From: Lamellibrachia columna | Taxonomy: Eukaryota; Annelida; Polychaeta; Sabellida; Siboglinidae | Length of the DNA stretch: 64,000 nucleotides | NCBI GenBank assembly: GCA_963662155.1 | Contig: OY759269.1 | Location: 21,615,754-21,679,753, forward strand | Reading direction: 5' to 3' | In this document: piece after piece, positions 28,886 through 41,900 of the stretch | Position numbering within the stretch: the first letter of the stretch is position 1 | Layout of the letters: each line of letters opens with the position of its first letter | Made by a program: the position numbers and the translations under genes | Notes under the pieces: model-generated | The model's input: the letters and a program-made list of their open reading frames with translations, nothing else | Databases searched by the model: none | What the model was told of the DNA's origin: nothing

Positions 28886-31800
28886 GAGAATTCGGCCCAA
28901 CTGCCGTGTTGTTTCGGCTTGGTGATTTCAGAGACTGACGTGACATGCAAGATCTACTCAGTTATAGCTAGTAATGGATTAGCCTTCACTTTAAGGTTTG
29001 TTATTCCTGTACTTGTCATCAAAGGGATGCTAAGTTTAACTAGATAATTCTGAAGTACACTGCTTTGTTTGTTTCGTACAATGAGCAGGTGTGAATAAAA
29101 GACCATGTTTCACATTCAAAATGATCTGACTAAAACACTGTATAGATCAAAGACCATATACAGGTGGCTCCGTTGTATTCATAATACAATAATCGTTTAT
29201 CGATGTCATTGCTCTGTATTTGAATTAAATTAATACAAAAACTGGGGAGAATTCCCTTGATGAGTGTAAACGTATGACAATCTGAAATATAGAACCAAGA
29301 TATTATGATAATTGTAATTTAATTTATTTAAATTATTCAACTGTATATAATATTATAGTTTTTGGAGTAATATAGTATATGATATAAATTTTAAGGATAC
29401 AACGAATTGTATACGTTCTAATGATCGTCTCGTTGACTTCCTGTTAAAATGAAAAAAATATAGCGCCATATTTTCTGCGAAAGAAAGCGAAAGCTTTGAA
29501 AGCAGTTACAACGTAACATTTCATGTTAATGTGGAAATAAATCAATTAACAAATGAGAGAATAAATATAATGCTTTATTCACAGAAACACACACATGATA
29601 CTTCATGTGCACGCTACACAATCGTATGGGCCGAGATCACTATGCCCGTTGTGCTCTGAGACCGAAGTTACCAGAGTTGCGGGTCGAACTGTCCAAAGAA
29701 TGCTGTCCGAATTCACCGCGAGCCGACATCACCTGTATCCACGCTGACAGCTCGCTTCGATCCCTATGCTGACCGTGGTCGTCGACGCCCGTGTCGCTGC
29801 CTGTGTTCTACGGGTTGGTCGCATCAACACAGCTTCCACTACTGGGAATAATGTGAGCACATCATCCTCTTTCAGAGATTTCAGCACCAAGATAACCCAG
29901 GGGTGCACATTCTCTGGTCCGGATCGCAGTCGAAACAAACAAGTTTTCTCGAAGCGAGCAAAGCTTTGTGCTTCGTCGGTTGACGTTTGCTTTTTTTAAA
30001 GCAAAGTTGGCTCCGTTTATTCTTCCTACTGTTTGCATTGCAATAAAAGGCTACGCAATAAACCGTTATGACATTCGTTTCTAAACAACCTATCGGTGTC
30101 AATGGTACGGTGAATGAATGGAAAGTCCCAGTTTCGTAGCACTTCCTTGTCATCAGTGACGTCACGTCGAAGCCTGCCGATAGCCGCGGGAAAAATATGC
30201 ATAATCGAGGCAGGCCAGTAGAACAGAGTATTATTTGGAATGATTAATTAATGAAATCATAATTAATGTTTCGGTGTTACAAGATGTAATATACTATATG
30301 ATTTCAAGCAATCGTTGTTCCCTTTAATATTACTCACTAGTCGATGAGGGATGAATTCGTCTTCTGTCTTTTTAATATATTTTCTAAAACCTAACGATTT
30401 GCCGTTTATAGTGCTAGTGCCAAGTATCTCGTCCCAGTTTGCGTGATCCAATTTAGCCTTCATACCTTTATAATGTTCTTGGTCCTAACAATATTTAAGC
30501 CGTGTATGATTGGCTATTTCTTTATAACACCAAAATGTAATAATAAGGACAGAGTGATCACTCTTACGAAGTGGACTTTCATACATTATATCATCTACCA
30601 TACATTTTTCGTTGGTTAAAATTAAAACAAAAGTGTTCGATTTGTTTCCTAATCGCCCTCTTGTGGGGAGGGTAATGTGTTTTTTTTATAGTTTTTAGTT
30701 AGTTTTTTAAGTCTGGGCTATTAGTATTATCCGAGGGTGTGCATCCGTTTTGCCTGTCTATATTGGGTTAATTAAAATCACCAAGCAAGAGAAAATGGAT
30801 CAAGTTGGGAATGCAGCTCTACCTATGTTATTATGAATTACTGATTTTTTTTAGCCTTACATATGGCCATGCTATTTACATTGTGCACCTAACCGAAGAA
30901 TGAAAATGTTGGCAGGAAATCCGAATGGGTCGAATTACAATTTAAGATTGGATTTACATCGCATCAACATCAACAAAGAATTTACACCTAAACATCACGG
31001 TATGGTAATCAGTATGTTTTACTAGAATAATATGATCAGGATGAAAATGCATTGTCACCACTGCAAACCACCAAAAAATTAACTAAACAAGTTAATTAAT
31101 TAATTAACTTTAACCAAGCCGCCTCGCTAATTTGACACTCGCGACACTGGATAAATGTAGTCCTGTGTAAGCCTACGTGTCAGATGCACTGGTGCTTTTA
31201 ACAATTTGGCTGCCAAATGGGCACGGACCACATCAGAATCCGTCCGCAATTACAACGATAAAGAGTCCCAAGGAAAAAATTAATTGTGCAGTTAGGGTTT
31301 ATTTGTGAGAGCAGAAATTGTGTGGATGAGTGAGTGGAAGTGATGTTTTTGTGCACAGCAGCATCTAAGCTTTGAAATGATGCCATTTGTCAGTTGGTAT
31401 ACCAGTTGCGTAAGGACACAGTGGCCATCAGGCAGGGTGTACTCATATTTTGGAAACCGGGGAATTTCATGGCAGAAATGCAGGGGTGTCATGCATTGAA
31501 GCAATTTGGGCGAAAAGGAGGTATGTCATTTTCACGAATTTCACACACCAGGTGTCTTAGTGGGTCTGTCATTTTCTGTGAATAAAAAAAAAATTGTAGG
31601 ATAAATTTTCAATGTAGGCGCAAGAACGTTACAATGGTCGTCTATGGGAAAAGTGACTGTGGTCCGTGCCCAAATATGACGCATCGTAGACACTACAACC
31701 ACGCCCCCCGGCGGACAGCTGTTACATTGATGAAGGCCAGCAGGTGGCGGTAATTCAAATGGGCGATATCGTGTATTGATGTTTGCGCGCATTTGTCTCC

Positions 31801-32242
31801 TGATGCTTATGCTTACAAACTAAGGTATACACAATAGTACTCATTTACCACAAGCAAAACATAATGTCTCCATAACACCGAAACGTCAACAAAAGTCAGG
31901 GACAAGCGCGATACTAGATTGTATTAGTAAATGATCGGTCATTTCGGAAGCGCGGCGCGAAATAACAACCGGGGAACCGAGGCTGATGCAATTTGGACCG
32001 TTAAAATGTAAAAAACCGCAATATTTGTTAAGAATATATACCATTTGTGTACTTCAAACGATGTGCTATATCTGTATTGTTGTTTCACCGGGATTGCGAT
32101 CGACCCAAGTTGTAACTTTGCTTGTCAATGTCAATACGAACACTCAGTCACTGACACTGTCACTGACTCTGCCATTGCAATGATTGGCATTGCCTGGCAC
32201 TTCCCAATTGATCATTGACGTTGCAATTACATTGGCAATCAT
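28886..32242. other. Intergenic region, no convincing gene
   Basis: AT-rich with a GC-rich island around 29640-29960 that is open on both strands but matches no family. 31575-31660 matches the 3' end of dispersed repeat family A. No ankyrin-like, RNA-gene or promoter signal was recognised. Confidence 0.35.
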
Positions 32243-32576
32243 CAGGGTTGTTTGATTTAAATCATGATTTAAATCGCTCCAAAAAAATCATTGATTTATG
32301 ATTTTTTTTACTTCCGTTTTTTTTAATCGCTGATTTATATGAATTTAACACAAATAATTGTTTACAAGCATCGAGATCAACAAAGTTTTGTGTGTTTTTT
32401 TAATACAAAAGCACAAAGTGCGCACACTTGTGTAGCTGTATTGACACCAGATAGCCTGATAGTAAAATATTTTATGACATTGTGTATACCAGATTTAAAA
32501 AAATCAAAAAAATCCGATTTAAATTTTAAAAATCCGATTTTTTTATTTTAAAAAAATCATGATTTTTTCAACCCTG
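32243..32576. mobile_element. 334-bp hAT-type MITE with exact 8-bp target duplication
   Basis: Ends CAGGGTTGTTTGATTT and AAAAAATCATGATTTTTTCAACCCTG are inverted (CAGGGTTG with CAACCCTG), and the flanks are GCAATCAT on both sides (32235-32242 and 32577-32584). The interior is built of GATTTAAATC / AAAATCATGATTTT palindromes. It lies about 240 bp upstream of the first recognised exon of the RAMA gene. Confidence 0.88.
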
Positions 32577-32812
32577 GCAATCATTGACATTCATGAAGTA
32601 CAAAAAGTCATATTATTAAAAAAATTCCACTCCCACCAAATCACCCTTAGATAAATGGAAAGTGTGTGTGTTGAACAGTTCAGATAGTTTCATGTTGGTC
32701 TACCAACCATAACAGCTGTGATAAGTAAGTAATTGACTGAAATATTGTAAGATCTGTTTTTGTGGTAATGTTCACAATAATTTTCTGTCCTTTGATAGTA
32801 CAGCTGTTAAAC

Positions 32813-32907
32813 ATGGACAGCGATGGAAGCTGCTATGACTCCATAGTCGAGACATCAGACCTCGACAGCAATGCTACATTGTCTCCAATGCTTCCTGGGC
32901 TCTACTC
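32813..32907 (+). CDS. RAMA gene, first recognised exon
   Basis: MDSDGSCYDSIVETSDLDS, then LSPMLPGLYS, ending TC/GTATGT (phase 2). A TTTGATAGTACAG acceptor-like site lies 9 bp before the ATG in an open frame, so this may be an internal exon with upstream exons not recognised. Confidence 0.6.
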
Positions 32908-35900
32908 GTATGTCTTAAATTTTGGTTTTATCTGGCACTAAAGTTAAATGGTAATTTCTCACAGTCCCTTCTATACAAGTGTAATATTGTATATTTAGCT
33001 GGCGCAATGTTCATATTAATAACTGAGCTGATCTATATTACAGAACAGTTTGTGGCTGTGTTTGTTTGTTTGTTTGTTTGTTTGTTCCCTCATATTTCCT
33101 CAGTTTTGCATTACGGGGCTGAATTTTTGTTTCTTTAACATTCACCGAGGGTGGAGATATTATGAATGTGGATATTCATATATATGAAGGAATCATTGTG
33201 GATTTTTGACAGATTATGTAACAATAGTAAAAACACGCATAGCATTGCGAACAATTCTACATAGCTTTGAACCATCATTGTGACTGGGTAGTGTAAGGAG
33301 TCATAACCTCTTGCAGTTGCTGCCGTTTCTCTCTGTGCAGTGCCGTTTAACTTGGCTAGTTTAATGTAATTTAGAATCGTTTAATATCTGTATTTTACTC
33401 AGTGAGGCTAATAATTGGAGTTTATATTGTGCGAATTAATTATTTCTAATATTTTGCATACTGCTGTTGTTTGACATAAACATCCTTTACTCTTTGTTGT
33501 TATTGAACAAACACCAACAGAAATTGTGCTTGTGAATTTCCAGATTGTTTGATCGATACAACAGGTCGTCTCCTGAAAGAAACAAAGGTATGTCTCTGTC
33601 TACTTACAACATCTTCATAATATTGTTATCACTGCATGAAATATTTCTAAATTCATTACTTGATGAAATTGTAATTGTTCAAATACCGGATCAGTGATTT
33701 TGTTAATTGATGCACTTAAAAGGAATGAAGTCTTGATTGTTTTTAACATAAAGTCAAGTTATATAGTGTAAAGTATATAATAGATCTATTCTAACATCTT
33801 GACAGTCCAAAAGATAATTTGACCATCATCTGTTTAATTTGAATGTCTCAGGTTAAATACCACGTTTGCATGATATATCTGTCACATGATCCAGTCTGAC
33901 CCTGACATACTTTATCCATAGGAATTGGAAATTGCTGAAAACTGTTTTGTCAGTTTACTGAATGGCAAGGTCGATATTCATAAATAAATAACTGTAAAAT
34001 TATTGTAAAGAAATTGTTGGTCATTAAACACATTTGTGTGGTCAAGATGCTGGAATAAATGCTAGGTCTGTCACAGTTCTACTCAACATGTATCGCAGTC
34101 TCAGTTTGACATCCAGATCTAGAACTGTCACAGCTCTAATTATCAGTGATAGAGTCACACAGGTATCGCAGTCTCAGTTTGACATCGAGATCTAGAACTG
34201 TCACAGCTCTAATTATCAGTGATAAAGTCACACAGGTATCGCAGTCTCAGTTTGACATCCAGATCCAGAACTGTCACAGCTCTAATTATCAGTGATAAAG
34301 TCACACAGGTATCGCAGTCTCAGTTTGACATCGAGATCCAGAACTGTCACAGCTCTAATTATCAGTGATAAAGTCACACAGGTATCGCAGTCTCAGTTTG
34401 ACATCCAGATCCAGAACTGTCACAGCTCTAATTATCAGTGATAAAGTCACACAGGTATCGCAGTCTCAGTTTGACATCGAGATCCAGAACTGTCACAGCT
34501 CTAATTATCAGTGATAAAGTCACACAGGTATCGCAGTCTCAGTTTGACATCCAGATCCAGAACTGTCACAGCTCTAATTATCAGTGATAAAGTAACACAG
34601 GTATCGCAGTCTCAGTTTGACACCCAGATCCAGAACTGTCACAGCTCTAATTATCAGTGATAAAGTCACACAGGTATCGCAGTCTCAGTTTGACATCCAG
34701 ATCCAGAACTGTCATGGCTCTAATTATCAGTGATAAAGTCACACAGGTATCGCAGTCTCAGTTTGACATCCAGATCCAGAACTGTCATGGCTCTAATTAT
34801 CAGTGATAAAGTCACACAGGTATCGCAGTCTCAGTTTGACATCGAGATCCAGAACTGTCACAGCTCTAATTATCAGTGATAAAGTCACACAGATATCGCA
34901 GTCTCAGTTTGACATCCAGATCCAGAACTGTCACAGCTCTAATTATCAGTGATAAAGTCACACAGGTATCGCAGTCTCAGTTTGACATCGAGATCCAGAA
35001 CTGTCACAGCTCTAATTATCAGTGATAAAGTCACACAGGTATCGCAGTCTCAGTTTGACATCCAGATCCAGAACTGTCACAGCTCTAATTATCAGTGATA
35101 AAGTCACACAGGTATCGCAGTCTCAGTTTGACATCGAGATCCAGAACTGTCACAGCTCTAATTATCAGTGATAAAGTCACACAGGTATCGCAGTCTCAGT
35201 TTGACATCGAGATCCAGAACTGTCACAGCTCTAATTATCAGTGATAAAGTCACACAGGTATCGCAGTCTCAGTTTGACATCCAGATCCAGAACTGTCACA
35301 GCTCTAATTATCAGTGATAAAGTCACACAGGTATCGCAGTCTCAGTTTGACATCCAGATCCAGAACTGTCACAGCTCTAATTATCAGTGATAAAGTCACA
35401 CAGGTATCGCAGTCTCAGTTTGACATCGAGATCCAGAACTGTCACAGCTCTAATTATCAGTGACAAAGTCACACAGGTATCGCAGTCTCAGTTTGACATC
35501 CAGATCCAGAACTGTCACAGCTCTAATTATCAGTGATAAAGTCACACAGGTATCGCAGTCTCAGTTTGACACCCAGATCCAGAACTGTCACAGCTCTAAT
35601 TATCAGTGATAAAGTCACACAGGTATCGCAGTCTCAGTTTGACATCGAGATCCAGAACTGTCACAGCTCTAATTATCAGTGATAAAGTCACACAGATATC
35701 GCAGTCTCAGTTTGACATCCAGATCCAGAACTGTCACAGCTCTAATTATCAGTGATAAAGTCACACAGGTATCGCAGTCTCAGTTTGACATCCAGATCCA
35801 GAACTGTCACAGCTCTAATTATCAGTGATAAAGTCACACAGGTATCGCAGTCTCAGTTTGACATCGAGATCCAGAACTGTCACAGCTCTAATTATCAGTG

Positions 35901-38900
35901 ATAAAGTCACACAGGTATCGCAGTCTCAGTTTGACATCGAGATCCAGAACTGTCACAGCTCTAATTATCAGTGATAAAGTCACACAGGTATCGCAGTCTC
36001 AGTTTGACATCCAGATCCAGAACTGTCACAGCTCTAATTATCAGTGATAAAGTCACACAGGTATCGCAGTCTCAGTTTGACAGCGAGATCCAGAACTGTC
36101 ACAGCTCTAATTATCAGTGACAAAGTCACACAGGTATTGCAGTCTCAGTTTGACATCCAGATCCAGAACTGTCACAGCTCTAATTATCAGTGATAAAGTC
36201 ACACAGGTATCGCAGTCTCAGTTTGACACCCAGATCCAGAACTGTCAAAGCTCTAATTATCAGTGATAAAGTCACACAGGTATCGCAGTCTCAGTTTGAC
36301 ATCCAGATCCAGAACTGTCACAGCTCTAATTATCAGTGATAAAGTCACACAGGTATCGCAGTCTCAGTTTGACATCGAGATCCAGAACTGTCACAGCTCT
36401 AATTATCAGTGATAAAGTCACACAGGTATCGCAGTCTCAGTTTGACACCCAGATCCAGAACTGTCACAGCTCTAATTATCAGTGGTAAAGTCACACAGGT
36501 ATTGCAGTCTCAGTTTGACATCCAGATCCAGAACTGTCACGGCTCTAATTATCAGTGATAAAGTCACACAGGTATCGCAGTCTCAGTTTGACATCGAGAT
36601 CCAGAACTGTCACAGCTCTAATTATCAGTGATAAAGTCACACAGGTATCGCAGTCTCAGTTTGACATCCAGATCCAGAACTGTCACAGCTCTAATTATCA
36701 GTGATAAAGTCACACAGGTATCGCAGTCTCAGTTTGACATCCAGATCCAGAACTGTCACAGCTATAATTATCAGTGATAAAGTCACACAGGTATCGCAGT
36801 CTCAGTTTGACATCCAGATCCAGAACTGTCATGGCTCTAATTATCAGTGATAAAGTCACACAGGTATCGCAGTCTCAGTTTGACATCGAGATCCAGAACT
36901 GTCACAGCTCTAATTATCAGTGATAAAGTCACACAGGTATCGCAGTCTCAGTTTGACATCCAGATCCAGAACTGTCACAGCTCTAATTATCAGTGATAAA
37001 GTCACACAGGTATCGCAGTCTCAGTTTGACATCCAGATCCAGAACTGTCACAGCTCTAATTATCAGTGATAAAGTCACACAGGTATCGCAGTCTCAGTTT
37101 GACATCGAGATCCAGAACTGTCACAGCTCTAATTATCAGTGACAAAGTCACACAGGTATCGCAGTCTCAGTTTGACATCCAGATCCAGAACTGTCACAGC
37201 TCTAATTATCAGTGATAAAGTCACACAGGTATCGCAGTCTCAGTTTGACACCCAGATCCAGAACTGTCACAGCTCTAATTATCAGTGATAAAGTCACACA
37301 GGTATCGCAGTCTCAGTTTGACATCGAGATCCAGAACTGTCACAGCTCTAATTATCAGTGATAAAGTCACACAGGTATCGCAGTCTCAGTTTGACATCGA
37401 GATCCAGAACTGTCACAGCTCTAATTATCAGTGACAAAGTCACACAGGTATCGCAGTCTCAGTTTGACATCCAGATCCAGAACTGTCATGGCTCTAATTA
37501 TCAGTGATAAAGTCACACAGGTATCGCAGTCTCAGTTTGACATCGAGATCCAGAACTGTCACAGCTCTAATTATCAGTGATAAAGTCACACAGATATCGC
37601 AGTCTCAGTTTGACATCCAGATCCAGAACTGTCACAGCTCTAATTATCAGTGATAAAGTCACACAGGTATCGCAGTCTCAGTTTGACATCGAGATCCAGA
37701 ACTGTCACAGCTCTAATTATCAGTGATAAAGTCACACAGGTATCGCAGTCTCAGTTTGACATCCAGATCCAGAACTGTCACAGCTCTAATTATCAGTGAT
37801 AAAGTCACACAGGTATCGCAGTCTCAGTTTGACATCCAGATCCAGAACTGTCACAGCTCTAATTATCAGTGATAAAGTCACACAGGTATCGCAGTCTCAG
37901 TTTGACATCCAGATCCAGAACTGTCACAGCTCTAATTATCAGTGATAAAGTCACACAGGTATCGCAGTCTCAGTTTGACACCCAGATCCAGAACTGTCAC
38001 AGCTCTAATTATCAGTGATAAAGTCACACAGGTATCGCAGTCTCAGTTTGACATCGAGATCCAGAACTGTCACAGCTCTAATTATCAGTGATAAAGTCAC
38101 ACAGGTATCGCAGTCTCAGTTTGACATCCAGATCCAGAACTGTCACAGCTCTAATTATCAGTGATAAAGTCACACAGGTATCGCAGTCTCAGTTAGACAT
38201 CCAGATCCAGAACTGTCACAGCTCTAATTATCAGTGATAAAGTCACACAGGTATCGCAGTCTCAGTTTGACATCCAGATCCAGAACTGTCACAGCTCTAA
38301 TTAACAGTGATAAAGTCACACAGGTATCGCAGTCTCAGTTTGACATCCAGATCCAGAACTGTCACAGCTCTAATTATCAGTGATAAAGTCACACAGGTAT
38401 CGCAGTCTCAGTTTGACATCGAGATCCAGAACTGTCACAGCTCTAATTATCAGTGATAAAGTCACACAGGTATCGCAGTCTCAGTTTGACATCCAGATCC
38501 AGAACTGTCACAGCTCTAATTATCAGTGATAAAGTCACACAGGTATCGCAGTCTCAGTTTGACACCCAGATCCAGAACTGTCACAGCTCTAATTATCAGT
38601 GATAAAGTCACACAGGTATCGCAGTCTCAGTTTGACATCCAGATCCAGAACTGTCATGGCTCTAATTATCAGTGATAAAGTCACACAGGTATCGCAGTCT
38701 CAGTTTGACATCGAGATCCAGAACTGTCATAGCTCTAATTATCAGTGATAAAGTCACACAGATATCGCAGTCTCAGTTTGACATCCAGATCAAGAACTGT
38801 CACAGCTCTAATTATCAGTGATAAAGTCACACAGGTATCGCAGTCTCAGTTTGACATCGAGATCCAGAACTGTCACAGCTCTAATTATCAGTGATAAAGT

Positions 38901-41900
38901 CACACAGGTATCGCAGTCTCAGTTTGACATCCAGATCCAGAACTGTCACAGCTCTAATTATCAGTGATAAAGTCACACAGGTATCGCAGTCTCAGTTTGA
39001 CATCGAGATCCAGAACTGTCACAGCTCTAATTATCAGTGATAAAGTCACACAGGTATCGCAGTCTCAGTTTGACATCCAGATCCAGAACTGTCACAGCTC
39101 TAATTATCAGTGATAAAGTCACACAGGTATCGCAGTCTCAGTTTGACACCCAGATCCAGAACTGTCACAGCTCTAATTATCAGTGATAAAGTCACACAGG
39201 TATCGCAGTCTCAGTTTGACATCGAGATCCAGAACTGTCACAGCTCTAATTATCAGTGATAAAGTCACACAGGTATCGCAGTCTCAGTTTGACATCGAGA
39301 TCCAGAACTGTCACAGCTCTAATTATCAGTGATAAAGTCACACAGGTATCGCAGTCTCAGTTTGACATCCAGATCCAGAACTGTCACAGCTCTAATTATC
39401 AGTGATAAAGTCACACAGGTATCGCAGTCTCAGTTTGACATCCAGATCCAGAACTGTCACAGCTCTAATTAACAGTGATAAAGTAACACAGGTATCGCAG
39501 TCTCAGTTTGACACCCAGATCCAGAACTGTCACAGCTCTAATTATCAGTGATAAAGTCACACAGGTATCGCAGTCTCAGTTTGACATCCAGATCCAGAAC
39601 TGTCATGGCTCTAATTATCAGTGATAAAGTCACACAGGTATCGCAGTCTCAGTTTGACATCGAGATCCAGAACTGTCACAGCTCTAATTATCAGTGATAA
39701 AGTCACACAGGTATCGCAGTCTCAGTTTGACATCCAGATCCAGAACTGTCACAGCTCTAATTATCAGTGATAAAGTCACACAGGTATCGCAGTCTCAGTT
39801 TGACATCCAGATCCAGAACTGTCACAGCTCTAATTATCAGTGATAAAGTCACACAGGTATCGCAGTCTCAGTTTGACATCGAGATCCAGAACTGTCATGG
39901 CTCTAATTATCAGTGATAAAGTCACACAGGTATCGCAGTCTCAGTTTGACATCGAGATCCAGAACTGTCACAGCTCTAATTGTCAGTGATAAAGTCACAC
40001 AGGTATCGCAGTCTCAGTTTGACATCGAGATCCAGAACTGTCACAGCTCTAATTATCAGTGATAAAGTCACACAGGTATCGCAGTCTCAGTTTGACATCC
40101 AGATCCAGAACTGTCACAGCTCTAATTATCAGTGATAAAGTCACACAGGTATCGCAGTCTCAGTTTGACACCCAGATCCAGAACTGTCACGGCTCTAATT
40201 ATCAGTGATAAATTCACACAGGTATCGCAGTCTCAGTTTGACATCCAGATCCAGAACTGTCATGGCTCTAATTATCAGTGATAAAGTCACACAGGTATCG
40301 CAGTCTCAGTTTGACATCGAGATCCAGAACTGTCACAGCTCTAATTATCAGTGATAAAGTCACACAGATATCGCAGTCTCAGTTTGACATCCAGATCCAG
40401 AACTGTCACAGCTCTAATTATCAGTGATAAAGTCACACAGGTATCGCAGTCTCAGTTTGACATCGAGATCCAGAACTGTCACAGCTCTAATTATCAGTGA
40501 TAAAGTCACACAGGTATCGCAGTCTCAGTTTGACATCCAGATCCAGAACTGTCACAGCTCTAATTATCAGTGATAAAGTCACACAGGTATCGCAGTCTCA
40601 GTTTGACATCGAGATCCAGAACTGTCACAGCTCTAATTATCAGTGATAAAGTCACACAGGTATCGCAGTCTCAGTTTGACATCCAGATCCAGAACTGTCA
40701 CAGCTCTAATTATCAGTGATAAAGTCACACAGGTATCGCAGTCTCAGTTTGACATCGAGATCCAGAACTGTCACAGCTCTAATTATCAGTGATAAAGTCA
40801 CACAGGTATCGCAGTCTCAGTTTGACATCGAGATCCAGAACTGTCACAGCTCTAATTATCAGTGATAAAGTCACACAGGTATCGCAGTCTCAGTTTGACA
40901 TCCAGATCCAGAACTGTCACAGCTCTAATTATCAGTGATAAAGTCACACAGGTATCGCAGTCTCAGTTTGACATCCAGATCCAGAACTGTCACAGCTCTA
41001 ATTATCAGTGATAAAGTCACACAGGTATCGCAGTCTCAGTTTGACATCGAGATCCAGAACTGTCACAGCTCTAATTATCAGTGACAAAGTCACACAGGTA
41101 TCGCAGTCTCAGTTTGACATCCAGATCCAGAACTGTCACAGCTCTAATTATCAGTGATAAAGTCACACAGGTATCGCAGTCTCAGTTTGACACCCAGATC
41201 CAGAACTGTCACAGCTCTAATTATCAGTGATAAAGTCACACAGGTATCGCAGTCTCAGTTTGACATCGAGATCCAGAACTGTCACAGCTCTAATTATCAG
41301 TGATAAAGTCACACAGATATCGCAGTCTCAGTTTGACATCCAGATCCAGAACTGTCACAGCTCTAATTATCAGTGATAAAGTCACACAGGTATCGCAGTC
41401 TCAGTTTGACATCCAGATCCAGAACTGTCACAGCTCTAATTATCAGTGATAAAGTCACACAGGTATCGCAGTCTCAGTTTGACATCGAGATCCAGAACTG
41501 TCACAGCTCTAATTATCAGTGATAAAGTCACACAGGTATCGCAGTCTCAGTTTGACATCCAGATCCAGAACTGTCACAGCTCTAATTATCAGTGATAAAG
41601 TCACACAGGTATCGCAGTCTCAGTTTGACATCCAGATCCAGAACTGTCACAGCTCTAATTATCAGTGATAAAGTCACACAGGTATCGCAGTCTCAGTTTG
41701 ACACCCAGATCCAGAACTGTCACAGCTCTAATTATCAGTGATAAAGTCACACATGTATCGCAGTCTCAGTTTGACATCCAGATCCAGAACTGTCATGGCT
41801 CTAATTATCAGTGATAAAGTCACACAGGTATCGCAGTCTCAGTTTGACATCGAGATCCAGAACTGTCACAGCTCTAATTATCAGTGATAAAGTCACACAG

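Noticed and set aside
29640..30165. Minus-strand ORFs of 69 and 94 aa in a GC-rich patch
   Set aside because: No family is recognised, and no consistent splice sites or continuation were found. It could be a CpG-rich regulatory patch.
24097..32812. Ankyrin-repeat exons upstream of the RAMA gene
   Set aside because: They were looked for because of the ANKRD31-like C-terminus. No TPLHxA-type or equivalent segment was seen on the plus strand.
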